Origin: JAWOGN01 sp046496815
GTDB lineage: Bacteria; Desulfobacterota; DSM-4660; Desulfatiglandales; Desulfatiglandaceae
Direction of reading: 5' to 3'
Length of the DNA: 6,766 nt
NCBI GenBank assembly: GCA_046496815.1
Contig: JAWOGN010000059.1
Span: forward strand, 1 to 6,766
Of the stretch, positions 1 to 5,709 are shown piece by piece (position 1 is the first letter of the stretch; every line of letters begins with the position of its first letter). Below the pieces are notes generated by a model. The model was not told the DNA's origin, made no database searches, and saw only the letters and a list, made by a program, of their open reading frames with translations. The position numbers and the translations under genes are program-made.

Positions 1-1
1 C

Positions 2-160
2 AAAAGCCAAGACTGGGCACTTGCTTCGCTATCTGTTTTGGCCAAACTCAACAAAGTGATCAGCCTTGAGATGCTTCAGTCTGCCCTAAAAATGAGATTC
101 AAAGATCGGGTCCTTTCATCTGCCCTTGATCTGGTGGAAAAAATGGAAGTCGGGCAATGA
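2..160 (+). CDS. C-terminal fragment, probable 2-oxoacid:acceptor oxidoreductase gamma subunit
   Basis: The frame is open from the window edge to TGA at 158-160 and gives the last 52 residues of a protein that starts upstream. The fragment has an Ala/Leu-rich helix (DWALASLSVLAKLNKVISLE) followed by a helix like LEMLQSALKMRFKDRV and a short tail. From memory this matches the end of the gamma (Pfam POR) subunit of pyruvate or 2-ketoacid:ferredoxin oxidoreductases, where an 'xALGAxLALTxxVSLExLxxALxxRF' pattern precedes the C-terminus. Those enzymes oxidatively decarboxylate 2-oxoacids to acyl-CoA and pass electrons to ferredoxin in the cytoplasm of anaerobes. Catalytic subunits are not in the window, so the exact enzyme (pyruvate, oxoglutarate, branched-chain or indolepyruvate type) cannot be given. 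The call rests on a short, moderately conserved piece. Confidence 0.5.
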   Translation, partial: KSQDWALASLSVLAKLNKVISLEMLQSALKMRFKDRVLSSALDLVEKMEVGQ

Positions 161-214
161 TATAAATAATTGCGTCATCCTCGGAGCGTCACACCAAAGA
201 ACCCCTGAATAGTG

Positions 215-239
215 CCTGAATGAAAATCAGGATTTTTTT
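215..239 (+). terminator. weak intrinsic terminator after the oxidoreductase fragment
   Basis: CCTGA (215-219) can pair with TCAGG (227-231) around a 7-nt loop, followed after one A by seven T (233-239). It lies 55 nt after the stop of the upstream gene and 56 nt before the transporter start. The stem is only 5 bp, so termination may be inefficient. I see no convincing -35/-10 pair for the transporter in 161-294. Confidence 0.4.
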
Positions 240-294
240 GCGATTCCCCAGGTACCATCAAAAATAACTCCGCTAAAGTAGCTGAGCAACCTTC

Positions 295-1185
295 ATGCTT
301 TCGGTCTATCTCAAACTCCTGTTCACTGCGATTTTTTGGGGAGGAACATTTATTGCGGGAAAGGTCGTTGCAAAGGATGTCGGCCCTTTCTCGGCGGCAT
401 TCTTAAGATTTGCCGTTGCTTCCGTTTGTCTCATCTCACTGACGTGGAAGCATCAAGGGGGCCTGCCCGCCTTGAGTAAGAGACAGGTGATTTCCGTTAT
501 TCTTTTGGGGATGACGGGCGTGTTTGCCTACAATGTGCTTTTTTTCAAAGGGCTGAAACTGATCAGTGCCGGACGTGCGTCTCTCATTATCGCAAACAAC
601 CCGGTCTTTATCGCGCTTTTTGCCGCCCTCTTTTTCAAAGAAAAATTGAATTTCACACGGGTTGCCGGAATTACTATTTCGGTAATCGGGGCGATCGTTG
701 TCATCTCGAAGGGGGACCTCGCGGAGTTTGTAAATGGGAATCTCGGGGCGGGAGAGCTCTATATATTTTGCTGCGTTGCATCCTGGGTGGCCTACTCCCT
801 GATAGGGAAAGCAGTTATGACCGATCTTTCGCCGCTTGTATCCGTATCCTACGCATCACTGGCCGGTGCTGCGGCATTGTTTTTCCCGGCATATTTCGAA
901 GGCCTCACAAAAAACCTGGTTCATTACTCGGTGGTCGATTGGTTCGCAATCTTTTATCTCGGATTTTTCGGAACGGTGGTGGGATTTGTTTGGTATTATG
1001 AGGGAATCAAGGCCATCGGCCCGACAAAGGCCGGGCAATTTATCAGTTTCGTACCCGTCAGCGCCGTTTTGCTGGCATTTTTCATTCTTGGGGAGCCGGT
1101 CACCTTGTCTTTATTGGTTGGCGGAATTTTTGTCGTCTCCGGCGTCTGTTTGACGAACACCGTTTTTGCTACAAAATCTGGCTGA
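295..1185 (+). CDS. EamA-family (DMT superfamily) membrane transporter
   Basis: This 296-residue inner-membrane protein has the length and layout of the 10-helix drug/metabolite transporters built from two EamA repeats. Repeat 1 covers about residues 5-138. It opens with LLFTAIFWGGTFIAGK, typical of the family's first helix, and contains the signature SAGRASLIIANNPVFIALFA followed by FFKEKL (about 91-118). Repeat 2 covers about 152-290 and has the matching signature IGPTKAGQFISFVPVSAVLL and then LGEPVT (about 241-270). Short Lys/Arg-containing loops separate the hydrophobic segments. Members move small metabolites, amino acids or nucleotide-related compounds, and substrate cannot be predicted from sequence. 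The ATG at 295 was chosen because the family N-terminus begins right there; the Shine-Dalgarno is poor. The gene faces the minus-strand tex cluster, and its last 17 bp may overlap a small minus-strand gene. Confidence 0.93.
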   Translation: MLSVYLKLLFTAIFWGGTFIAGKVVAKDVGPFSAAFLRFAVASVCLISLTWKHQGGLPALSKRQVISVILLGMTGVFAYNVLFFKGLKLISAGRASLIIANNPVFIALFAALFFKEKLNFTRVAGITISVIGAIVVISKGDLAEFVNGNLGAGELYIFCCVASWVAYSLIGKAVMTDLSPLVSVSYASLAGAAALFFPAYFEGLTKNLVHYSVVDWFAIFYLGFFGTVVGFVWYYEGIKAIGPTKAGQFISFVPVSAVLLAFFILGEPVTLSLLVGGIFVVSGVCLTNTVFATKSG

Positions 1186-1267
1186 GGAAAAGCTTGGTCC
1201 GGACATCCAGCACCTCTTTAATCATCTCCGGGTATTTTCCTAAGGGAGCCCCCCTGCGCCTGCGCAT
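1169..1267 (-). CDS. possible 32-residue basic small protein, last gene of the tex unit
   Basis: A minus-strand frame runs from ATG at 1267 to TAG at 1169-1171 and encodes 32 residues, starting MRRRRGAPLGKYPEMIKEVL. The start has a good Shine-Dalgarno, AGGTGA (minus strand of 1274-1279), six bases before the ATG. It begins 13 bases after the stop of the preceding minus-strand gene, as expected of a further gene in the same unit. The product would be a strongly basic N-terminus followed by an amphipathic to hydrophobic helix. I do not recognise a family. Its end overlaps the last 17 bp of the convergent transporter gene. A chance frame of this length is possible; the placement and ribosome-binding site are the only evidence. 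Confidence 0.33.
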   Translation of the reverse strand: MRRRRGAPLGKYPEMIKEVLDVRTKLFLSQIL

Positions 1268-1280
1268 CTCGAATCACCTG

Positions 1281-1616
1281 CTACGGGGCGAGCAGCACCT
1301 GCCCGTCAAAGCGGTTTGACAAGGCTTCGCACAGACCGTCGACGGCCCTTTGGTCCCTAAGCTCGACCATGAGCTCCCCATTGTCGCCGAGTGTGAGGTT
1401 TCCGTGCTGCTCAACGACCTCAGCCACCTCGGAAGGTTCCACCGTCCACCAGCCCCGGGTACGAAGCAGTAACTCCCTGCCCTTAAACCGCCTTGGCGTA
1501 ACCAGGTCGATTGTTCGGAACCAGGCATCCCATCCGATCTGCGCCGGGGATTTCAAAACCGGGCTTACGGGATCATGGTAGATCCGGCAGCGGCCGAACA
1601 GCCGGAGTCGGATCAT
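1281..1616 (-). CDS. hypothetical protein, 111 aa, coupled to the preceding small gene
   Basis: This is a complete 111-residue reading frame with no family I recognise. The protein looks soluble: no signal peptide or membrane segment. It opens with a basic, hydrophobic strand-like stretch (MIRLRLFGRCRIYHD) and has an aromatic motif RTRGWWTVEP at 52-61. A run resembling a beta strand/turn/strand (NLTLGDNGELMVELRD, 73-88) follows, then a helix, and it ends QVLLAP. The start is well supported. ATG at 1616 overlaps the TGA of the upstream gene as ATGA and is preceded, three bases away, by a near-perfect Shine-Dalgarno GGAGGTGAT that is part of the upstream gene's last codons. Translational coupling to the 1613-1951 gene is therefore expected. 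It sits in the transcript of tex, but a role in RNA metabolism is only a guess from context. Confidence 0.72.
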   Translation of the reverse strand: MIRLRLFGRCRIYHDPVSPVLKSPAQIGWDAWFRTIDLVTPRRFKGRELLLRTRGWWTVEPSEVAEVVEQHGNLTLGDNGELMVELRDQRAVDGLCEALSNRFDGQVLLAP

Positions 1617-1951
1617 GGTATCACCTCCCGGATCAAAGCCCGAAAGTGTTCCTCCTTCGGCAGGAGCTCGTCGGGGACTCGGATCCCGTGTGCGCCGAGG
1701 GCGGATGCCAAACAGTACACATACAGTTCAGCGACCTGATGCCCCTCCATATTGACATGACGAGCGTTTGCATGCGCCCGGGAGCGCTCGAAGAGATGCT
1801 TCGCCGCGTCTCTGGCACCCCGCAGTCTGCCGTCGAACGGCGATAGATTTAATTGCTCCAGCAACCGGCCTTGTGCGGCTTCCATCCGCGAAAACATATC
1901 CCGCACGCTTCTCACGGACGGATCGCGACCCCATTCATCCATTTCATTCAT
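1613..1951 (-). CDS. hypothetical protein, 112 aa, overlapping the end of tex
   Basis: This 112-residue, mostly helical and charged soluble protein has no recognised family. Visible elements are an acidic N-terminus (MNEMDEWGRD), a helix with alternating charges (SVRDMFSRMEAAQGRLLEQL, 15-34), a basic central segment rich in Arg/Ala/His (GARDAAKHLFERSRAHANAR, 45-64), and a helix NMEGHQVAELYVYCLASAL (67-85). It has no signal peptide. The ATG at 1951 overlaps the tex stop codon in an ATGA arrangement. The nearest purine run, AGAGG, lies only 2 nt before this ATG but 11 nt before Met4 (ATG at 1942), so Met4 is a possible alternative start. Its own TGA overlaps the next gene's ATG. The overlaps make tex and the two small genes one co-transcribed, translationally coupled unit; function unknown. 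Confidence 0.75.
   Translation of the reverse strand: MNEMDEWGRDPSVRSVRDMFSRMEAAQGRLLEQLNLSPFDGRLRGARDAAKHLFERSRAHANARHVNMEGHQVAELYVYCLASALGAHGIRVPDELLPKEEHFRALIREVIP
1620..1628 (-). promoter_or_regulatory. strong Shine-Dalgarno for the 111-aa gene
   Basis: On the minus strand the bases read GGAGGTGAT, an almost full complement of the 16S rRNA 3' end, three bases before ATG at 1616. It is embedded in the final codons of the upstream 112-aa gene, so ribosomes finishing that gene meet it directly. It decides the start of the downstream gene. Confidence 0.75.
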
Positions 1952-4209
1952 CGCCTCTTCAGCGCATCGGTAAAAGGATTATTGAAAGGAGGTTTCTCCT
2001 TCTTCTTCTGACCATGGGCGACCCTTTTTCGATGAGCCGTTTTCGGCGGGCCGGGTGCGTCCCGATCGGATGTTTCGGTGCCGTTCCGCATGGAAAGCGA
2101 TATTCGCTTTCTTTCCTGATCCACATCCAGCACCGTCACCCACACTTTTTGATTCAGTTTTACCACCTCATTGGGGTCTTTCACAAAGCGATCTGCGAGC
2201 CGGCTGACGTGCACCAGCCCGTCTTGATGAACACCGACGTCCACAAAGGCCCCGAAGGCAGTGATGTTGGTCACCACGCCCGGCAGCTTCATTCCAGGTA
2301 CCAGGTCCTCCACCTTTTCGACATCTTCCGCGAAAGCGAAGCTTTCTAAGCGCTCCCTCGGATCCCGACCCGGCTTCGCCAGCTCTTCAAGGATGTCATT
2401 CAAGGTAGGAAGGCCGACCTTCTCCGTGATATAGCCTTCCTTGCGTATCCTTTTGCGCATCCCCTCGTCCGTCATGAGATTCCTCACGCTGCACTTCAAA
2501 TCCCGAGCCATGGCCTCCACAATCGGATAGCTTTCCGGATGAACGGCGCTCGCATCCAACGGTTCAATCCCGTCCCGAATGCGCAGAAAGCCCGCAGCTT
2601 GTTCAAACGCCTTGGGTCCCAATCGGGGAACCGCCTTCAGGGCCGCTCTCGCCGGAAAGGGACCGTGTGCTTCTCTGTGGGCCACAATACTGCCGGCAAG
2701 CTGCGGTCCCAATCCCGAGACATAGGTGAGCAATTGCCGGCTTGCCGTGTTCACCTCCACACCCACTGCGTTGACACAGCTCATTACCACGTCATCCAAA
2801 CTCGCTTTGAGTCCCTTTTGATCCACATCATGCTGGTACTGCCCCACCCCAATGGATTTTGGATCCACCTTTATGAGTTCGGCAAGCGGGTCCATAAGCC
2901 TTCTTCCAATGGAAACAGCCCCCCGTACGGTCACGTCTTGATCGGGAAATTCCTCTCGGGCCGCCTCGGATGCGGAATAGACGGATGCGCCGCTCTCATT
3001 GACCATAATAACTTGAATCGCTCCCGCCAGGTTGAGCCCCTCGATGAAAGCGTTCAATTCCCTGCCTCCCGTGCCGTTGCCGATGGCGACGGCCTCCACA
3101 TGAAATCTCTCGCAGAGTTCCCTGATCGTTTCACCTGCTTTGGATTTGGCGGTCTTGGATTGGAAGGGGAAGATCGTATCGGTGTGCATCAGCTTCCCTT
3201 GCGGATTCAGACAGACCAGTTTGCATCCGGTTCGAAAACCGGGGTCCAATGCCAGAACGGTCTTCTGCCCAAGCGGCGGGGCCATCAAGAGCTGTCGAAG
3301 GTTATTTGCAAAAACGCGAATGGCATGGGAATTGGCCCGTTTCTTCGTTTCAATCCGCATCTCGGTCTCCATCGCATGTGAAAGAAGTCGCTTATAACCG
3401 TCGTGGACTGCCGATCTCACCTGGTCTGAAGCCGGGGATTCGCCCTTCACAAACTGTGATTCAAGCAGGGCGAGGGCGTCATCCTCAGGCGGTAGGAGAC
3501 GAAGGGTCAGAAATCCCTCTTTCTCACCTCTCCGCATGGCCAGTATCCTGTGAGAAGGGGCCGTTTTTGCAGGTTCTTTCCAGTCGAAATAGCTTTTGTA
3601 TTTCAGACCTTCGTTTTCTTTTCCATGCACGACCTGAGATACGAATGTTGCCTTTTCGGCGAAAAGCGCACGCATGCGGCTCCGAGTTTGCTCGTCCTCG
3701 TTCACCCACTCCGCGATGATATCTCTCGCCCCGGAAAGCACATCCTCAATCGTTTCAAGACCCTTTTCAGCGTCTAAAAACGGTTCGGCCGCCACAACTG
3801 GATCGAAAGCTTCCTGGTTGAAGAGTCTGTGGGCGAGCGGTTCCAGCCCTCTTTCCTTGGCCACGGTTGCCCGCGTCCGTCGTTTTGGTCGGTAAGGCAG
3901 ATAGATGTCCTCCAAAACCGCCACCGTTTGAGCTTCTAAAATCTTTCCCTTGAGCTCATCGGTAAGCTTTCCCTGATCCTCCAAGGACTTAAGGATCGCT
4001 TCACGACGTTTGTCCAGATCCGCGAGTTGGGTCAATCGGTCGCGGATCGCAGCGATGGCCACCTCGTCCAAAGATCCTGTCATCTCTTTCCGGTAGCGCG
4101 CGATAAAGGGTACCGTCCCCCCATCCTCCAGCACCGTTGCCGTCGATTCGATCTGCCAAGGGGAAAGGTTCAATTCATTTGCAATTTTTTGAATGTGTTT
4201 TTGATTCAT
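1948..4209 (-). CDS. tex: Tex family RNA-binding protein (S1 domain)
   Basis: A full-length (753-residue) Tex protein, the usual family size. Residues 1-60 form the N-terminal helical region with the conserved VPFIARYRKEMTGSLDE (33-49); LEDIYLPYRPKRRTRA (99-114) is also typical. The YqgF/RNase H-like domain starts at VLALDPGFRTGCKLV (318-332) and includes VAIGNGTGGREL (374-385) and ESGASVYSASEAAREEFP (405-422). Then come RRLMDPLAELIKVDPKSIGV (436-455) and GQYQHDV (456-462). Tandem helix-hairpin-helix motifs cover about 494-545 (SGLGPQLAGSIVAHRE, RLGPKAFEQAAGFLRI). A C-terminal S1 domain (about 635-708) has GVVTNITAFGAFVDVGVHQD and DGLVHVSRLADRFVKDP. The tail after 710 is basic (KKKEK). Family members bind nucleic acid and act in the cytoplasm in transcription-related processes; Tex is implicated in toxin gene expression in Bordetella and in fitness elsewhere. 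Start: ATG at 4209, with GAGAG about 7-8 bases upstream. It heads the coupled unit with the two small genes and lies 75 bp after the rlpA-like gene. Confidence 0.97.
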   Translation of the reverse strand: MNQKHIQKIANELNLSPWQIESTATVLEDGGTVPFIARYRKEMTGSLDEVAIAAIRDRLTQLADLDKRREAILKSLEDQGKLTDELKGKILEAQTVAVLEDIYLPYRPKRRTRATVAKERGLEPLAHRLFNQEAFDPVVAAEPFLDAEKGLETIEDVLSGARDIIAEWVNEDEQTRSRMRALFAEKATFVSQVVHGKENEGLKYKSYFDWKEPAKTAPSHRILAMRRGEKEGFLTLRLLPPEDDALALLESQFVKGESPASDQVRSAVHDGYKRLLSHAMETEMRIETKKRANSHAIRVFANNLRQLLMAPPLGQKTVLALDPGFRTGCKLVCLNPQGKLMHTDTIFPFQSKTAKSKAGETIRELCERFHVEAVAIGNGTGGRELNAFIEGLNLAGAIQVIMVNESGASVYSASEAAREEFPDQDVTVRGAVSIGRRLMDPLAELIKVDPKSIGVGQYQHDVDQKGLKASLDDVVMSCVNAVGVEVNTASRQLLTYVSGLGPQLAGSIVAHREAHGPFPARAALKAVPRLGPKAFEQAAGFLRIRDGIEPLDASAVHPESYPIVEAMARDLKCSVRNLMTDEGMRKRIRKEGYITEKVGLPTLNDILEELAKPGRDPRERLESFAFAEDVEKVEDLVPGMKLPGVVTNITAFGAFVDVGVHQDGLVHVSRLADRFVKDPNEVVKLNQKVWVTVLDVDQERKRISLSMRNGTETSDRDAPGPPKTAHRKRVAHGQKKKEKPPFNNPFTDALKRR

Positions 4210-4244
4210 CGGTGTCTCTCAGGTATTCGTTCGGCATCATTATG

Positions 4245-4265
4245 GGGACCCGGGATCGGGGTCCC
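4245..4265 (-). other. GC-rich hairpin between the rlpA-like gene and tex
   Basis: GGGACCC (4245-4251) and GGGTCCC (4259-4265) form a perfect 7-bp inverted repeat around a 7-base loop within the 75-bp gap. In the minus-strand transcript it lies about 20 bases after the rlpA-like stop and about 35 bases before the tex start. No T-tract follows, so it is not a standard intrinsic terminator. It may stabilise the upstream message's 3' end or attenuate read-through into tex. Overlapping CCCGGG arms give alternative foldings. Confidence 0.5.
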
Positions 4266-4284
4266 GGGCGGACCGTTTATTTGC

Positions 4285-4962
4285 TTATCCACTGACCTCA
4301 AACGCCTCAACCAGCACGCGGGCGGTGCCTTTTTTATAAAAACCCAGTCTTTTCGCCGCCCCGGCACTCAGATCTATGATCCGGCCTTCTACAAACGGAC
4401 CGCGATCGTTTACTCGCACGACAATAGATCGACGATTCTCGAGGTTGGTCACCCGAACATGCGCAGGTAACGGCAGGAGTTTGTGCGCGGCACTGAGCCC
4501 TTCAGGATTGAACGCTTCACCGTTCGCCGTCATTCGCCCCCCTTTTTTGCGATACGTTTCATATCCGTACCACGATGCAGTTCCTTTCTCTCGATAATTC
4601 CGAGCCTCCTTCGTGGACATGGGGACATACCGTTTTCCATTCACGACATATGGCGACCGCTTCACACGTCCTTTGCGGATGGCTTCCTTCGGAGGCAGAC
4701 CGTCCACCGACTCGATTTCCTCATGGGTCAAGGGCCAGCTCAAGGGGGCCATGATAACCTGAAAGGTAAACTCCCCCAGATTGTAAACGAGTTTGCCGGT
4801 TGCGAGTGTTCCTTTTACGAGACCCTTGGTCACCTTATAGGATGTTTTGACGGTTTTTTTCGTGACTTCGTAGGAAGTTGAAAGAACGCCACATGAAAAC
4901 TGAAGCAGGATCCCAACGATTGTAAGGAGCCCAAGGCATCTTCTTCCCGTCCTAATGGTCAT
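4285..4962 (-). CDS. RlpA-like septal ring/lytic transglycosylase family protein, possible lipoprotein
   Basis: This 225-residue exported protein carries a C-terminal double-psi beta-barrel of the RlpA family (about 127-221). Diagnostic motifs are EKGTASWYGYE (125-135), RMTANGEAFNPEGLSAAHKL (143-162), LPAHVRVTNLENRRSIVVRV (165-184), NDRGPF (185-190), GRIIDLSAGAA (193-203) and VLVEAF (216-221). His160 and Asp186 align with the residues reported as catalytic in Pseudomonas RlpA, which cleaves peptidoglycan strands lacking stem peptides. The N-terminus (IRTGRR, then a hydrophobic stretch about 9-23) is a signal peptide; Cys24 could be lipidated, but the preceding QFS does not fit a normal lipobox. 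Between signal and barrel lies an 11-residue tandem repeat (30-51) and a linker to about 120. There is no SPOR domain, unlike many RlpA proteins. The start is ATG at 4962; the ribosome-binding site is weak. It is 75 bp upstream of tex on the same strand and may share its transcript. Confidence 0.88.
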   Translation of the reverse strand: MTIRTGRRCLGLLTIVGILLQFSCGVLSTSYEVTKKTVKTSYKVTKGLVKGTLATGKLVYNLGEFTFQVIMAPLSWPLTHEEIESVDGLPPKEAIRKGRVKRSPYVVNGKRYVPMSTKEARNYREKGTASWYGYETYRKKGGRMTANGEAFNPEGLSAAHKLLPLPAHVRVTNLENRRSIVVRVNDRGPFVEGRIIDLSAGAAKRLGFYKKGTARVLVEAFEVSG

Positions 4963-5006
4963 TTGGATCTATCGGGGACAAATGATGGGTTCCGTTGCAA
5001 ACTAAT

Positions 5007-5019
5007 GGAATTGAATTCC
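5007..5019. repeat. perfect 6-bp-arm palindrome upstream of the rlpA-like gene
   Basis: GGAATT-G-AATTCC lies 45 bases upstream of the rlpA-like ATG (4962, minus strand). A position this close to the gene would suit an operator, but I found no clear -35/-10 pair around it and do not recognise the sequence as a known operator. Confidence 0.3.
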
Positions 5020-5051
5020 CCGTGCCTTTCCACACCTCGCATCATCACCTG

Positions 5052-5165
5052 TTACGACAAAGATAGTTGTTGAAGCAAATCCTCAGCTCGATGCCATGTG
5101 TTACGCAGGATTGGTTTCATGTTCTCCGGTAGATTTTCCTCAGGACCATCCCCCACCCTTTTCAT
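5052..5165 (-). CDS. possible small protein or gene remnant, 37 aa
   Basis: A minus-strand frame from ATG 5165 to TAA 5052-5054 encodes 37 residues, beginning MKRVGDGPEENLPENMKPIL and ending LLQQLSLS. The frame stays open upstream of the ATG for about 12 more codons (including NRSVSVTFE) before a TGA. This suggests either a GTG start at 5177 or the tail of a longer, now truncated gene. The composition is protein-like (acidic turn, then an amphipathic helix RAEDLLQQL), but no Shine-Dalgarno precedes the ATG or GTG and I recognise no family. It points the same way as the rlpA-like gene, whose start lies 90 bp further on. Confidence 0.25.
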   Translation of the reverse strand: MKRVGDGPEENLPENMKPILRNTWHRAEDLLQQLSLS

Positions 5166-5214
5166 TTCAAATGTCACCGAAACAGATCGGTTCCAGGTTC
5201 AACCTTGGTGTCAA

Positions 5215-5244
5215 TTTAATATAGTTTTAGCATATTAAAGGCAA
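5215..5244 (-). promoter_or_regulatory. candidate minus-strand promoter overlapping an AT-rich inverted repeat
   Basis: TTTAATAT (5215-5222) and ATATTAAA (5232-5239) form a perfect 8-bp inverted repeat with a 9-base spacer. On the minus strand a -35-like TTGCCT (5239-5244) precedes TATATT (5218-5223, 15-base spacer) or TATTAA (5216-5221, 17-base spacer). A regulator bound to the repeat would cover the promoter. It could serve the 37-codon frame and the rlpA-like gene. The match to consensus is only partial. Confidence 0.28.
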
Positions 5245-5385
5245 ATAATCCATTTAAAATGATTCCTATCGTCCTGTGGCCACCTCGCGGTGTGCGGGAT
5301 CTCACCATGAGCTTCCGTTTCGCCAAGCAGATCGCAAACCTCGCTTCGATCTTCATCCGAGAGGCCAAGGTGAGTATGAGATTCC

Positions 5386-5423
5386 TCTTCCCCTCGTGGG
5401 GTGAGGCAAGGTGAGGGGGAAGA
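5386..5423. repeat. imperfect inverted repeat, 10-bp arms
   Basis: TCTTCCCCTC (5386-5395) is the reverse complement of GAGGGGGAAGA (5413-5423) except for one extra G; the loop is 17 bases and itself G-rich. The arms resemble intergenic palindromic elements, but I cannot assign it to a named family. There is no T-tract. Confidence 0.55.
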
Positions 5424-5477
5424 TTTCAAAACCAAGCCCGGCTCTTCCAGCCATCCGATCCGGCCAATTTACAATCG

Positions 5478-5530
5478 AGGCTCCGTGGCTTCTTGGCGCG
5501 GCGAAGCGCGAAGGAGTAAGACGGGAGCCT
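5478..5530. repeat. long two-part imperfect hairpin (53 bases)
   Basis: The outer arms AGGCTCCGT (5478-5486) and ACGGGAGCCT (5521-5530) pair over 9 bp with one bulged G. The inner arms CTTCTTGGCGC (5489-5499) and GCGCGAAGGAG (5506-5516) pair over 11 positions with one G:G mismatch and one G:T pair. They close a GGCGAA loop (5500-5505). A small internal loop (GG opposite TAAG) separates the two stems. This is the strongest secondary structure in the window. It could be a palindromic repeat, a transposon end or part of a structured RNA; nothing in the sequence decides between these. Confidence 0.6.
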
Positions 5531-5687
5531 ACTTACCAGTCACGATTCAGGTGCTGTTGTCGAGGTCGATGGCGATAAATATCTTGTGAATCTGGAGGGA
5601 CAGGCGGCTCAGCTATGGACGAAGGAATGGGGATTGAAAACCCTGAAAGGGTATGTTGCTCAGCATGTGTGTGTCAGTAATGATTAG
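5520..5687 (+). pseudogene. gene-like fragment, 55 codons, no usable start
   Basis: After a TAA at 5517-5519, the plus-strand frame is open to TAG at 5685-5687. It reads like the end of a real protein: GAVVEVDGDKYLVNLEGQ (about residues 11-28), then LWTKEWGLKTLKGYV and HVCVSND. There is no ATG. The only in-frame start candidate is a GTG inside the conserved-looking part with no ribosome-binding site, so the 5' part appears lost or frame-shifted near the 5478-5530 hairpin. I do not recognise the family. It converges on the regulator gene, 22 bp from its stop codon. Confidence 0.35.
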
Positions 5688-5709
5688 CTCGGCTTAATAT
5701 CCATTCAAT

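Larger units (their letters stand above)
4963..5709. other. 747-bp spacer without a confident gene, rich in inverted repeats
   Basis: This stretch separates the minus-strand rlpA-like gene from the convergent/isolated regulator. It holds an AT-rich segment (about 5210-5260) and short palindromes: GGAATT-G-AATTCC at 5007-5019 and AGGTT-c-AACCT at 5195-5205. It also contains two larger hairpins (5386-5423 and 5478-5530) and two gene-like fragments (minus 5052-5165, plus 5520-5687). Open frames around 5235-5435 exist on both strands, but none has a ribosome-binding site or family resemblance I can name. The appearance is that of a region of past insertion or gene decay. That is inference. Confidence 0.5.

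Noticed and set aside
1186..1268. Possible bidirectional terminator between the convergent transporter and tex unit
   Set aside because: Only a 5-bp CCGGA/TCCGG pairing with a loop of more than 20 bases and no T-tract.
1768..2349. 193-codon plus-strand open frame opposite tex
   Set aside because: Lies antisense within the 3' part of tex, with a Cys/His/Pro-rich composition typical of a shadow frame; tex on the other strand is unambiguous.
2539..3381. 280-codon plus-strand open frame opposite tex
   Set aside because: Antisense to the YqgF and helix-hairpin-helix parts of tex; no recognisable domain or ribosome-binding site.
5191..5208. GGTTCAAC-containing palindrome resembling a tRNA T-arm
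   Set aside because: The flanking stem does not pair in T-arm register and no acceptor, D or anticodon arms are visible on either strand.
5235..5435. Open frames on both strands, including a 66-codon minus frame and a 51-codon plus frame from ATG 5259
   Set aside because: Neither has a Shine-Dalgarno or recognisable motifs, and both run through the 5386-5423 inverted repeat.
5380..5535. Integron attC site or CRISPR array in the hairpin-rich region
   Set aside because: No attC core sites (GTTRRRY/RYYYAAC) flank the hairpins, and there are no regularly spaced direct repeats.
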